DNA from: Euphorbia lathyris
Lineage: Eukaryota; Streptophyta; Magnoliopsida; Malpighiales; Euphorbiaceae
Assembly (NCBI RefSeq): GCF_963576675.1
Contig: NC_088913.1
Coordinates: 79,421,001 to 79,485,000 of the forward strand
Direction of reading: 5' to 3'
DNA: 64,000 nucleotides
A program made the position numbers and the translations under genes. Positions 28,930 to 40,900 of the stretch are shown in pieces; within the stretch, counting starts at the first letter, position 1, and every line of letters starts with the position of its first letter. Under the pieces are notes generated by a model. The model was given only the letters and a program-made list of their open reading frames with translations, made no database searches and was not told the DNA's origin.

Positions 28930-31182
28930 ATAACAATTTAACACATGTCTATGTGTTGGTGGACCTACCACAAGGTCAGTTTGATGTCTTGGAGGAGTAT
29001 GTAGAAATTTTTCGGCCAGAGCAGTATGTAAAAATTTTTTGGCCATTAGTTTTGGAGGAGTTCAAAGCACAGTTGCATAGTTCCTTTCTGGAGATGTCTT
29101 CATGGGATATGTATTATGGCAAAATATTAGTTATTTAAGTTTAGAGGGTGGATGATTTTCATCTTGTTCGTTTTTTTTCATGATGATAATGATTCTACAT
29201 CCCCCAAAGGCTATAGAAAATGACCTTGTTTTGCTAACAAAAGAATTCCCACAAAAGAAGTGCCCTGATATTCATATGGTTGGAAAGGTAACTATAGTCT
29301 AAATGTGTAGTTTCATTTTCAAATGACCATTATATATTTGAGATGCTATTTGTATTTGCGTGTATGTTTGCATTTCAGATTCATCAGCAGTGACAAATGA
29401 CTAAATGATACACTGAAATCAACATCTACATAGATCATGAGCTTCTTTTGACTCTTGTAACTTAGATCTCCTGATTTTTACATTATACTTAATGATGTCC
29501 TGAGTAACCTGCTTCTTTCTCAGGTGGAGAGACGGGAGAGAGACAACAAAAGAAGGGCAAGTGTACTCTCAGATTCTATTTTCTAAATGGATATTCACGT
29601 TTAAATCCAGCAAGGAAGCTAGTAATCCAACGCGGCAAATGGCATGCAGGTCGAATCATGAGCATTACACCTCTATTTGCTAATAGTTCATCCGGTACTG
29701 GGCCAAAACTTAGCCAATCTATTGCACTTGCAAGGGCATGGCAGGATGCTGCTTTGGCTAGTCAACTGAACGAGGACGTGAGGCGAAATGAAAAGTCCGT
29801 GGAAGGTTCTGTTAGGAGAAGGGTTCTCATTTGTGCTCAATCAAATGCAGCAGTTGATGAGTTGGTGTCAAGGATTTACAGTGGAGGCCTTTATGACAGT
29901 GATGGAAAAATGTACAAGCCATATATTGTAAGAGTTGGTAATGCAAAAACAATTCACCTAGATTCACTGCCCCCTTCTTTATTGATACCCTTGTTGATCG
30001 TGGCATTGCAGGTGATGCCAAGAATGAATCAAGTACCGGCTCTTCTATAACATTGCGTACTAAGTTGGAAAAGTTAGTGGACTGCATTAGGTATTATGAG
30101 GCTAAGTGTGCTAACACACAGGATACGAACTGAGACCTGAAAAACTTTCTAGATAGTGTAACAATTAAAGGGAATGACTGATCTCAAGCTTAGCGGTGAA
30201 GCTAGGTAAATTATATGAAAAGAAGGAACAAATCTTCAAAGATCTAAGTGCTGCTCAGGCACAGGAGAAGAAATCTAATGAAGAAATTAAGGCTGTGAAA
30301 CATAAGATGAGGAAGTCTATACTGAAGGAAGCTGAATTAGTGGTAACTACAATAAGTGGGTGTGGTGGTGACCTCTTTGAGGTTTGCTCTGAATCCATTT
30401 AAAGTTGTAAATTTGGGAATCCATCCGAGCATACACTTTTTGATGGGGTTGTTATTGATGAAGTATCTCAGGTAAACGTTTATGAACTCTCAGTTTGCTT
30501 TCTCAAGGTTATTGATGTAATTAGCACTGGCAGTTAGACACTTTGAGCTTTGCACTTTTGTATCTGTAGGCTCTGGAACCTGCTACTTTGATCCAAAACA
30601 ACTTCATGCGGGAGTCCTCTCCATTGTGGCTAGCAAATTTCTTTATGAATGCAGCATGTTTGAGCGTATACAAAAGGCTGGTTATCCTGTTACCACATGC
30701 TTACCAAGCAGGTCAATTGGCTTTTTCTTACCTTGTCTGAACTCTATAAATCATCGTTGGATTTTTCAATATGATGACTAATGAAAATACTTCGTATGCC
30801 CTACTTGATTGACTTTCCATCTTGTCAATATTAATTTGGTAAAATGTATATTTAAGCTCCTGATCAATTTGTTTTTAATGGATTAAGCATTTAATCTTTC
30901 CAATGGATACATTAAGCCCTTGATCAAGGGCTTAATATATCCATTTAAAAGATCAAGGTCTTAATCAATAAAAAATTAAATTGATTAGAGGCTTAAAAAT
31001 GCAGTTTTCCTATTAATTTTAAAATGTTCATGCCATTCGAGATATCAAGTGTATATGTACACAAAAGACATTGTATTTATTTGCAAACTATTTCCTTTCA
31101 TAGTATAGGATGCACCCGGAGATTTGCTGGTGTCCTTACTCTCATTTTTATGATGGTAAGCTGCTGAATGGACAGAAGAGGG
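28930..31182 (+). pseudogene. SEN1-type superfamily 1 helicase pseudogene
   Basis: Fragments appear in the order expected of a plant SEN1-like helicase. WPLVLEEFKAQLHSSFLEMS is near 29045-29105. VDDFHLVRF and NDLVLLTKEFPQKK (29150-29288) and VERRERDNKRR (29524-29556) follow. Then come LNPARKLVIQRGKWHAGRIM (about 29600-29660) and RVLICAQSNAAVDELVSRIY (about 29823-29882). GCGGDLFEVCSESI stops at TAA (30400). Next are VVIDEVSQ (30457-30480), DPKQLHAGVLS (about 30590) and MHPEICWCPYSHFYDGKLLNG (31111-31173, given here only as its location and ends). The Walker A segment between 'FANSS' and 'SGTGPKLSQS' (about 29692) is gone. A second deletion joins ALEPATL to DPKQL. At least three frameshifts are present. 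Such helicases unwind RNA-DNA hybrids in the nucleus; this copy cannot. Confidence 0.82.
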
Positions 31183-32202
31183 TAAGCTATCCTCTCATTA
31201 TTGATAAATAATATTTAATAATTTTAATGATAAAATAATAAATAAGAAGTGAATGCGAGGAGCATTGTTGGAGATGATATGTATTAGTCACTCCACAAAT
31301 CACTAAGAGTCAATTGTTTATATTAGTTTTTAGAAAGTGGACTAAGAGTCTCGTAGAGATACTCAAAATACCAACATTTTGTACAGTTTATAAACAATAC
31401 TTTAACGTGTTAAATATGAAATTTTAGGTTAAATTCTTAGACATATTTCACTTTTTTTTATTAATCGACCCCTGCCAAAATCTAAACTTCAAAAACTTTA
31501 CAGATCAAATTTTTCATTAGTTATAAAAATGTAATGTATAATAAATTTTTAATAGGCTGCGTTAGAAATTCCTTCTAAAACCTACGGTTGTAGCTCAGTT
31601 GGTAATGAATATTGACTTTGTAGGAAGATACCTCATATTTGATTTCCATAAAATAATCTAAAAATTATTATCACAAGGAAGGTACCAATGATTTAATGGG
31701 GGAAAAAGTTCCCCTAAAAACATATTAAGATTTATAATACTATTTTAAGGTTACTCGGTTTTCAGTTATTTCGATTCGGTTCGGGTTGAAACCCGAACCG
31801 ACCGATGAACACCCCTACAAACACCGCTAAATTAAATGCAATAAATAGGCCGACAAAATGGATATAAGGGAGACAATGGTGAGAAAAAATAAATTGGTCA
31901 TTGATTGTACATTTATAAGTTTTTCAGTTTCATTGAATCTCTTAGCACTAGATTAGGAAATCCCATATATATATATTCAATTTGATTTATACTAGGAAGG
32001 TTATTAATCTGAATTATATTATATTAGGAAGGCTTTTTTTTATGCCTATTTAGGATTATTTCTTTATAAATTATACCTACTTTCCATTAGAATTCATCTT
32101 TTAAATTACTGTTTAACTTGAGGATTCATTATTTCTCTGAATTCTCTTAATTCTTGGATTCATCAATTCATCAATATCGAGACCAAAAAATCTCAGAATA
32201 AG
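31183..32202. other. Intergenic spacer upstream of the serpin
   Basis: AT-rich without an ORF. It holds a SINE-like tRNA-related segment and, near 31745-31800, a GGTTCGGGTTGAAACCCGAACC inverted repeat (arms about 10 bp). The last 100 bases should hold the serpin promoter and 5' UTR; no convincing TATA box was picked out. Confidence 0.5.
31583..31700 (+). mobile_element. Possible tRNA-derived SINE fragment
   Basis: GGTTGTAGCTCAGTTGGTAA carries a perfect tRNA-type A box (TAGCTCAGTTGG). About 45 bases downstream, ATTTGATTTCC resembles a degraded B box. The intervening sequence does not fold as a tRNA, so a SINE head or tRNA relic is more likely than a gene. Confidence 0.4.
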
Positions 32203-35200
32203 ATGGAGTTTGGGATGCGTATTGCAAAGCATTCGATTCTCAATGAAATCAACAATGGCGGCAAGAAGAATGTGGTATTGTCTCCATTATCGATTCATAT
32301 TGCTTTGAATATGATTGCTTCTGGTTCGACAGGTCAGACTTTAAAGCAGTTGCTACACTTTCTTCAATCCGATGGTATTTCTCATCTCAATGCTCAGACT
32401 TCCATTTTAATGGAACTTGCCTCCACCGGATATACTGGTGACAGCGGACCGATGATACGTTTGGTTAATGGCATATGGGCCGATCTGCTTTTCCCTTTGA
32501 AGCATTCTTTCAAACAGTTGGCAGAAGACGTTTACGAGGCCAAAGCTGAATCTGCTGATTTTCTAAACAAGGTATAAACCATATTCTGATTTAATTTTCC
32601 TATGTCGGATGGACACTCTTCTTTATTAACCTTTTTGTGTTTTGTGTGGTTTCATTGCTGTTTTCTAGCTAATTTTCCCCGATATCTGTGTTTTGTGTGT
32701 TTTCATTACTGGTTTCATTACTCTTCTTTATTACTCTTTTTGTGTTTTGTGTGGTTTGGGTTTTGTGTTTTGTGTGTTTTCATTACTGGTTTCATTACTC
32801 TTCTTTATTAATCTTTTTGTGTTTTGTGTGGTTTCATTACTGTTTTCTAGCTAATTTTCACTGATATCTGTTTTTGTTTCGATTTCATTTTGTCAAAACC
32901 CATGTTTTGAATCAATAAAATTAGAACTTAGAAGAATAGATAGACAGGAAAAGAAGAGAAAGAGAATAGAGAAGAGTATAGAAGAAAAGTTCGGGAGAAA
33001 GTTTGTATTGATAATTTTCATAGATAACCCTGCCTCACACCATACCTGACCTTATATGCTGTTAGTACAGCTGAGGTCGCAAAGGTAAGAATATAGTGTT
33101 CATCAATGACTGGAATGTGGTGGGAGCATTAGTCAAGCCAAATGGCATGACTAGAAACTCATAATGGCCAAGATGAGTTCTAAAAGCTGTCTTATAAACA
33201 TCTTCTGCTTTCATTCTGATCTGATGATATCCAGAACGCAAATCTAGCTTAGTAAATATCTTGCAACCATTCAACTCATCAATCAATTCAGCAATAAGTC
33301 GTTGAATTTCATTTTTTTGATGAAATGAGTATCTATAGGGTCTGATATTGACTGGCTCAGTTTCAGGCTTCAATGGTATTGAGTGGTATGTGTTCATAGT
33401 GGTGGTAAGGAAGTAGGTGTTTGGAATAGGTGTTGGTACTTAGTGACTAGGGCTGAAAAGGGTGGTTTAGTTTGTGGTAAGGGATCTTTAGGTAGGGGTT
33501 TTGGAGTGTGGGGATGAAGTGGTGAAACTTCAGTGATTGTCATTAAAAATAAGGTGGATGTGACCCCTTCCATCCTTTATGAAACAGCTTGTTAACTGAT
33601 TTGAGGGACATTGCTTTCAAGGACATTTCAGCACCCATGCCTATCAATTCAACCTCCTTACCTTCTTTATGAATCAGCAACCTATTTTTCTCAAAGTCAA
33701 AAGTGACAGGAGAATGCTGTCTCATCCAATCTGTGCCAAGGATTACGTCATAGTCACCTACCTAAGTCTAGCACTCTGAGGTTGAACTTGAACATAGAGT
33801 GATGCATCGACCATGAACAGTCATTACATTTAGACTCCACCACCAGTTGCCTACCATCTGCTACAGTGACAGCAGCAGGTTTCACTTTAACTAAGGGAAG
33901 TTTTGCCTCCTTAGAGCCTTTGATCCACAAAACTGTGGGTACTACCACTGTCAATGAGAATCAGTATCGACTTCTTTTGTAGGTTGCCTCTGAGCTTAAG
34001 GGTACCATCAGTGTAGCCCCCATGAAGTGCATGAATGGACAACGAAATTTGCTCTGACTCCTTCATTCCTTCATCATTCATCTCCTCGCCTTCTACTGCT
34101 ACATCAATTTCTTCCACTTCACCCTCATCTATGTCCTCCCCACTGATAGCATGAAGCTTTTATTTGTGCACTGATGCCCAGGGAAGAAACATTCCCCACA
34201 TTTCCAGCACAACCCTGTAGTTCTCTTAAAATTAACATTGGTTGAGGTGAGTTTGGGATCATGTGGTTTTGGTATAGGGTTTAAGGCATTTGAATTGGAG
34301 TTTTTGGGTTTGATAGTGGAAATGGGAGATGGTTGCTAGGGTTTAATGGCCGGTTTGAAGGTGGATTTAGGCTTGACAGCTTCAAGCATATCCTTAACAT
34401 GAATTTCTTGTAAACTGGCTTTTTTAATGGCAGGGGGTTCAAAAACCCTTACAGCAGATCTTATTTCAGATATGAAGCTAGAAACATAAAAAGAGTCAGG
34501 AATTGTAGGGTGAAGCTAGAAACATAAAAAGAGTCAGGAATTGTAGGGTGAACCTTTTCCATTTTGAGCTTTAGAGCTTCAAATTGATCCTGGTAGTCCT
34601 GTAGTTTGAGTGAGCTTGGCCATCTGCTCCACCACATCATTGGTTTCGGTCTCCTGGAACCTTTTGGTGATTGCATCTGCAAATTCTTCCCACATAACAT
34701 CAGAGCGCCCCTTCATCCAATTCTTATACCAACGTTCAGCCTTTCCATTCAAATAAAGACCCACCAGATCTACTTTCCTTTCCACGGTAACTTCAAACAA
34801 TGAAAAATATCTATGGCATTTTGCTGAGCCAGTTCTCTACACACCCTCGAAAAATGGCATATCACTCTTAGGTAACATTTTGTTGAAGTAAGGGCCTCTA
34901 TGAGATGAGTCACCAGAATGAGAACCGTGTGGATTTCCCAGGATTCCCTTCTCATACTGAGGATTCCCTTCTCAGAGTGAGTTTCTGAGTGAGAATACAA
35001 AGGTTTATCTCGAAAGGGGTTAGGTTTAGGAGTTTTGGTAGGTGAGGCATTATCAGATCTGGGTTGAATCAATTTCACCAGATTGGTGAAAGATTTGTCT
35101 AATTTCTCTTCTAGAGATCGCTTTGAATTAATCTGATCCTGATAAATAGAGTCCAACAGTTGTTGCTGTGCTGTTTGGACGTCTTGCCAATGGGCCTGCA

Positions 35201-37358
35201 TCATTTGCAGTTGAGTAGCAGTTGCTTCAACCTGCTCCTTCGTCTGCAGATTCAAATGTTTAATCTGCTGCTCTAACGATTCCATAGCTGTTCTTTGAGC
35301 ACGTTTATCTGCTCTGTAATTTCGAGTAGAGTTAGAGACCATACAAGTATGATCGCCGGTGGAGGAACGGTGTCTCTGATACCAATGTCAAAACCCAAGT
35401 TTTGAATCAATAAAATTAGAACTTAGAAGAAAAGATAAGACAGGAAAAGCAGAGAAAGAGAATAGAGAAGAGTATAGAAGAAAAGTTCAAGAGAAAGTTT
35501 GTATTGATAATTTTCATAGATAACCCTGCCTCACGCCATACCTGACCTTATATGCTGTTAGTACAGCTGAGGTCACAAAGGTACAGAATAGCTGTAGTAC
35601 AACAGCTGGTATAACAACTTACATAAAAACCAAATAGCCCTAACAGAATTCTCTACTGATGATAGCAGAATAAAACAACAGAAATAGCAATAACAGAATT
35701 AACTTCCAGAATAGTAAAAGACAAATAACAAAAATAATTAAAGGCAAATAACAGAATTACTCCTTCAACTTTCTACGCCTCACATATGTGACACATTTCC
35801 TGATTAATAAAGAAAAACCTGAAGTACAATTATAGGTGAATTTATGACAATTATAGGTGAAAGATCCATAAATTTGCAAAGAAGTACAATGAAAAGATGC
35901 TTAGAGTCTCAATAGGCATGAATTTTGCTACCAAGCAATCTCTTGACTCCTTTGCAGCAACAACCTATCAGTTTCTAATCTCTCACTTCTAGATCTGTAT
36001 CATTGTAAAATGCATTTCAATTGCTTGTGCTTTGACTGAAACATATGGAGAGTGCACCAAGAACAAGCAGCAAGTTTCTCAATATTCAAAATTAAAGACG
36101 TGCAATGTTCAAATAGAAGATTAGGGCACGTAATCCACCAAAATCAGAATGTTAAGAGATTCAGAATGGTTTTTTTTTTTTTTTTTTTTTTTTTTATCAA
36201 AATCATAAATAAATATTTATTTTCAGTATGCAGATGAAATCCTATGTTTGGTATTCCTTCAATATGAATGGGACTGCAATTGCTTCTCATATGGTCAGTT
36301 TGGCCACTGGTTTTTCATTATTCATTTCCATGAATACCTTTCTATCCACATTTCCATGAATACCTTTCATTATTCTTTTTGTGTTTTGTGTGGTTTGGGT
36401 TTTGTGTGTTTTCATTACTGGTTTCATTACTCGTCTTTATTAATCTTTTTGTGTTTTGTGTGGTTTCATTACTGTTTTCTAGCTATTTTTTCCCGACATC
36501 TGTTTTTGTTTCGATTTCATTTCCTGATTATCAATTTTGTTTTGTTTTGCTTAGGGAGAGCGAGTTAGGAATGAAATCAATTCTTGGGCGAGAGAAGCAT
36601 TGAAAGGGAACATCGATGAACTTCTCCCATATGGTTTCTTTGATAAAGATGAGATTAAACTTGTACTTGCAAATGCAGTCTACTTCAAAGGTTTATGGGT
36701 TGGAGGAGGATTTGATGCCTCAAATACTAAAGATGAAGATTTTCATCTCCTTAATGGAGAAACGGTTAGAGTTCCATTCATGAAGAGATCGGATGATTAT
36801 TACTTTTATGGATCGCTCGAGGGTTTCAAGCTACTCAAAATGCCATACAAAATTAGCCAATTAGTCCGTAAAAGATATGCAATGTATATCTTTCTTCCTG
36901 ACAAGAACGATGGACTACAAGAACTAGTAGAAAAGTTGTACGTGGATCCAAGATTTTTTCGTGATAATTGTAAGCTTAAAGCAGTCAAGCTTAGAGAACT
37001 GTGGTTGCCAAAGTTCAAATATGAATATGCATTGAATGCTTGTGAGAGCATGAAAGAATTGGGGTTGGATTTGCCTTTTGATGACGAGAAAGCTGAGATT
37101 AAAGAGATGGTTGAAACTTTAGATTTGGAGGGAGTCAATGTGTCAAAAGTAATTCAAAAATCTTATATTGAAGTAAACGAGGGAGGCACAATTGCAACTG
37201 TTGTCGATGCACTTAGATTTAGTGCAGGATTCTCAAATGATTATTTCACGACTTTTCATCCAAGTTTTGTTGCAGATCATCCGTTCTTGTTTATGATCAA
37301 AGAAGATGATTCTGGCATTGTTGTTTCTATTGGAGCTACTCTCAATCCTCTTTCATAG
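32203..37358 (+). CDS. Serpin (two exons, 390 aa)
   Basis: Exon 1 is 32203-32571 and exon 2 is 36555-37358, joined in phase 0 across a 3983-bp intron (donor AAG|GTATAA, acceptor TGCTTAG|GGA). The single intron falls where plant serpins usually have it, and the 390-residue length is typical. Recognisable elements are [20 protein letters not shown] (about 23-42), [31 protein letters not shown] (strand 3A and shutter), and the C-terminal [20 protein letters not shown]. No signal peptide, so cytosolic or nuclear as for other plant serpins. The reactive-centre hinge reads [14 protein letters not shown]15 Gly and P14 Thr are kept, but P13-P9 are Ile-Ala-Thr-Val-Val rather than small residues. Protease inhibition by loop insertion may be weakened. 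Frame and splice sites are intact. Confidence 0.93.
32622..32885 (+). repeat. Serpin intron repeats (TTTTGTGTTTTGTGTGGTTTCA units)
   Basis: Blocks of TTTTGTGTTTTGTGTGG followed by TTTCATTACTG are repeated four to five times here and again at 36370-36530 near the 3' end of the same intron. Part of the intron has therefore been duplicated on both sides of the Gypsy insertion. Confidence 0.7.
32891..35793 (-). mobile_element. Deleted Ty3/gypsy retrotransposon in the serpin intron
   Basis: A complete 5' LTR (35386-35793, TGTCA...TGACA) and a remnant 3' LTR (32891 to about 33090) are flanked by the direct repeat CATTT (32886-32890 and 35794-35798). The primer-binding site beside the 5' LTR matches initiator tRNA-Met (TGGTATCAGAG). 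On the minus strand come gag (34461-35342, frameshifted, with [15 protein letters not shown] and a knuckle [14 protein letters not shown] near 34200), protease (DSGSTHSF, about 33950) and part of RT (33062-33397). The RT has an in-frame loss between AELI and DELNG and ends at [13 protein letters not shown]...; the rest of pol and part of the 3' LTR are deleted. Probably chromovirus-like. It is antisense to the serpin and is removed by splicing. Confidence 0.85.
33062..35342 (-). pseudogene. Gag-pol remains of the intronic Gypsy element
   Basis: The pieces are broken by frameshifts and stops. The N-terminal gag has coiled-coil-like residues ([20 protein letters not shown], about 20-39). A retrotrans_gag core is near 34600-34790, the zinc knuckle near 34190-34230, protease [10 protein letters not shown] near 33925-33960, and RT with [17 protein letters not shown] and [17 protein letters not shown]. 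The YxDD box, RNase H and integrase are missing. Confidence 0.8.
36000..36370 (+). repeat. Segment duplicated at 38300-38720, copy inside the serpin intron
   Basis: It shares long blocks with the downstream copy: GAAACATATGGAGAGTGCAC, CAGAATGTTAAGAGATTCAG, a long T run (36170-36196) and AGTATGCAGATGAAATCC. The downstream copy has 15 extra bases (GTGAGTATTATCACA) that this one lacks. The direction of duplication cannot be decided by eye. Confidence 0.8.
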
Positions 37359-38299
37359 GAATCATGGTACCCTAATTTGATACTTTTTACTATTTAATGC
37401 TTTTGTTTGATGGTATAGATTATGGTTATTTTGTTTTTGACAAAGTAACTATTACTTTGTCAAATTTTACCGTTGGATGATGGGTGTAAAATTAATCTAA
37501 TGGTAACAAATGAGAAAGTAATGGTTAGTGTCAAAAACAAATTAACCATAGAAGACACCACAGTTTGATACTCTCTCCGTTTTTTTATTATGTTGTTTTA
37601 TTTGTTACTTTTTTATATGTTATTGTGTTACGGCTTTTGGACCGTTGTTTCTATTTGCTCTTTAAATATTTGCTACAAGTAATACTTCCAGAGCACAATA
37701 TAAGTTCTAGCATCAAAAGCGCCTTAGGAGTGTAAGCATGGCATTGTAATTATATTGTTATATTGCATTTTATTTTAAAAGATTATAAGAAAGTATCCAT
37801 TAGACGACACTAAGATAATTCTTGCTCTAGTTTCGTCTTGCTTTATAAATACCACTGCGTGACTATTAACTCAATTCTAGCAAGCTTGCATCTGTTTGCT
37901 GCATTGGCGTCATGCTGTGCCAAAGCGTGACACTATGCGCGACAGCAATGACTCTTTGATATATAAACTAGATAGACACCAAACATACTGAAATATTGAT
38001 AATAAGTGTCTCCATATCCAAAGTTTGATGTCTCTAGTAAGTAAAGGTTTATGTTCAATTTTATGTCATTGGATAATTAAGGGAAATAGTTACCTTTTCT
38101 TATGTTCAATTTCAATATAAGCTGATGATGATAACTATCTGTGATCCTTAACCAATGATTTACATGGAAATCACACACATTCTCAGAATGGGGAAAAACA
38201 AACCAAGGATATCTTGGCAGGTTTACAGCATCCAAATCAGAATCGGCATGAATTTATCACAATTATCAAATTTTCTAATCTCACTTCTAGATCTGTATA
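37359..38299. other. Serpin 3' flank
   Basis: No gene seen. The serpin 3' UTR and polyadenylation signal should lie in the first few hundred bases. A short imperfect inverted pair (CAAAGTAACTATTACTTTG near 37440-37460) is the only structure noted. Confidence 0.45.
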
Positions 38300-38720
38300 A
38301 TTGTAAAATGTATTTCAATTTGCTCATGCTTTGACTGAAACATATGGAGAGTGCACCAAAAACAAGCAGCAAGTTTCTGAATATTCAAAATTAAAGACAT
38401 GCATGTTTTTGTGTGACCAAAACTAAATGATTAGAGATTAATGTGTTCAAATAGAAGATTAGGGTACTTAATCCACCAAAATCAGAATGTTAAGAGATTC
38501 AGAATGGTTTTTTTTTTTTTTTTATCAAAATCATAAATAAATATTTATTTTCAGTATGCAGATGAAATCCCATATTTGGTATTCCTTCAATATGTGAGTA
38601 TTATCACAGAATGGGACTGCAATTGCTTCTCATATGGTCAATTTGGCCACTGGTTTTTCATTATTCATTTCCATGAATACCTTTCTATCCACATTTCCAT
38701 AAATACCTTTCATTAATTAC
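38300..38720 (+). repeat. Downstream copy of the serpin-intron segment
   Basis: It matches 36000-36370 in the same orientation about 2.3 kb away, with a few percent divergence and one 15-base indel flanked by GT...AG-like bases. Confidence 0.8.
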
Positions 38721-38939
38721 CGGTTTTTCTCACATAAACTTCAGGTTTGGAAGAGATGTTTTTACTCTAAGAAGTAGGAATTTGAATTTGAGTTTCTTGT
38801 CAGACTTTATTCAAACTTGCAAAAATATCAAAACTTGTTTTATCAATGAGATTGATAAAACTTGTTTTCGGAGGATTAGTCGGAGATTAATATTTGAATA
38901 TGTGGAGCCTTATTATGTTTTGAGATGACTTAAGAAAGA

Positions 38940-40900
38940 TTGAATATTCTACAACACACTAACTACACGGATTACAACATTCTCCTCTTAGGTAGTTTGC
39001 CAATAATTAAAGAAGCAATCCACCATGTCATTGAAATATCTGACCGGAATAGACAATTATGCAGCTTGCCAGTAATTTATATTGCAAGAAAATGCCAGCT
39101 ATATTCGATATCATGTTCGCAAAGCACACATCCCATAGGAAATAGAACATGTCTAGCACGCAACTCAGATCTAAGAGGAAGGAAACGAGAGAATAACTTC
39201 CACATAAACGATTTCATCTTTGTTAATAATCTCAACTTCCACATTAAAGACTAGCCATCAATCGGGTTTCTGTTATTTAACCATTGATCCAGCACCCTAT
39301 AGCCTGACTATGACGAATAACAACCGTCCTTTGTAAAAGTCCAGACCATAAAATCACTAGTATTATGGTAAGGCACAATAATGTTGGACACTTTCATAAC
39401 TTCATCAAAATAGAGGTAGCTAAACACCTTATCTCAATCCCAAATTTTCGTACCCGACAAGAACAAATTCAAACAACCATATGTTTTTCAATACTTGAAT
39501 AGAATTTCCATCTCTCACCTTCCATCTTAGGTCAAGATGAAGAACAACGCACACTTTTCTAAATGAAACCAGGATTATTGTCTAATTTGGAAGAAAAGAA
39601 AGTCTCACTCAGATAATATTTGGCTTTGAAGAGCTTACTAACTATAATGTGAGGAGTAGAAATAAATTTCCAGCCTTGTTTGCCGAAAAGTGAAAGATTG
39701 AAAAGATGCAAATCATGAAACCCCATATCTCCTTGATCTTGTCCGCCACATAACTTGGACTATTTAAACTAGTGTAAACATTTTTTACCATCTGAGTTCG
39801 TACCGCACAATAATGAATTCAATATTTTCTGCAAATCGTCACAAATAGAATGAGACAACATGAACATTCCCATGCAGAAAGTATAAGGAGAGCTTGAGCC
39901 ACTAACTTAATAAGAACCTATTTTCCTTACTAGATAAGAAACGAAACCCCTAGCTCCCAAACACCTTCCTAAGCTTGTCAACCAAGAAAATATAAATATT
40001 TCGATTTGATCTCTCCAATCATTAGAGAAGGATGTCCGAGATAAAGCCACGTGTTGAGAGGGGAAATAACTTTGAGAATCGAACTGATAGTAGATCGAGT
40101 ATCATTATTAACATTGGAACTGAAAAACATGTCATACTTTCATATTAATATCTTGGCCCGAAGACACACTTTATACTGAGCTAAGATATCAACAATCACC
40201 TTAACCTTAGTTGAAGCCCAAAAAATATGAAGCTGTCATGTGCAAAAAAAAAAAAAAAGTGAGATACAATGGGGCACCCATACAAATTCTTCAACCACTA
40301 ATAAGATCATCATACTCTCCTTCGGAAATTAACTTATCTATGACCTCAGCATAAACGATAAAAAAATAAGGAGACACTGGACCCTATTGTCTCAAGCCTT
40401 TGCCAAAGATCATATATATGACCAACAAGATCAATATTAATAGCAACATAATAAGAAACAGAAGAAACACAAAGCATAATCAATTGAACCCAAATATCAT
40501 AAAAACACATACGCTTTATCACAACTTCCAAGAGACACCAATCCACTTTAGCATAGGCTTTATTAACTAATATCGATTTGAAGTGCAACATCACCCTTAT
40601 TCTCACTGTTCTTTCTTTTCATACGATGAATACATTCAAAAGCGATTTGAATGATATCAATAATAGATTTGTCTGGGACAAAATTGGATTGGCTTTCACT
40701 CACAATATATGGCAAAATAACTTTAAGTCTACTGGAAGAACTTTAGCTATAATCTTATAAAGAACGTTACAGAGACAAAGAGGCCTCAAATTTTTCACCG
40801 ACTTAGGTGAATCGCACTTTGAAATTAGAATAATCACATTATCATTAAGATTAGTGGAAAACTCTCCTCTGGCAAGCTAACTCGAGGACACATAAAAAAA
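38940..40900 (-). pseudogene. Decayed L1-type LINE, ORF2 remains
   Basis: The minus strand carries heavily mutated LINE reverse transcriptase. SILVNKAYAKVDWCLLEVV and MLCVSSVSYYVAIN (about 40400-40580) match the motif where plant L1s have 'DMSKAYDRVEW'. Downstream are a 'WLYLGHPSLMIGEIKSKYLYFL'-like thumb region near 39980-40060 and a zf-RVT-like part (VLFPMGCVLCEHDIEYSWHF, about 39080-39140). Stops and frameshifts are everywhere. The RT part has a second copy in inverted orientation at 42080-42640. Confidence 0.7.

Noticed and set aside
31583..31660. Functional tRNA gene (perfect A box)
   Set aside because: No paired acceptor stem or anticodon arm and only a weak B box; better read as a SINE or tRNA relic.
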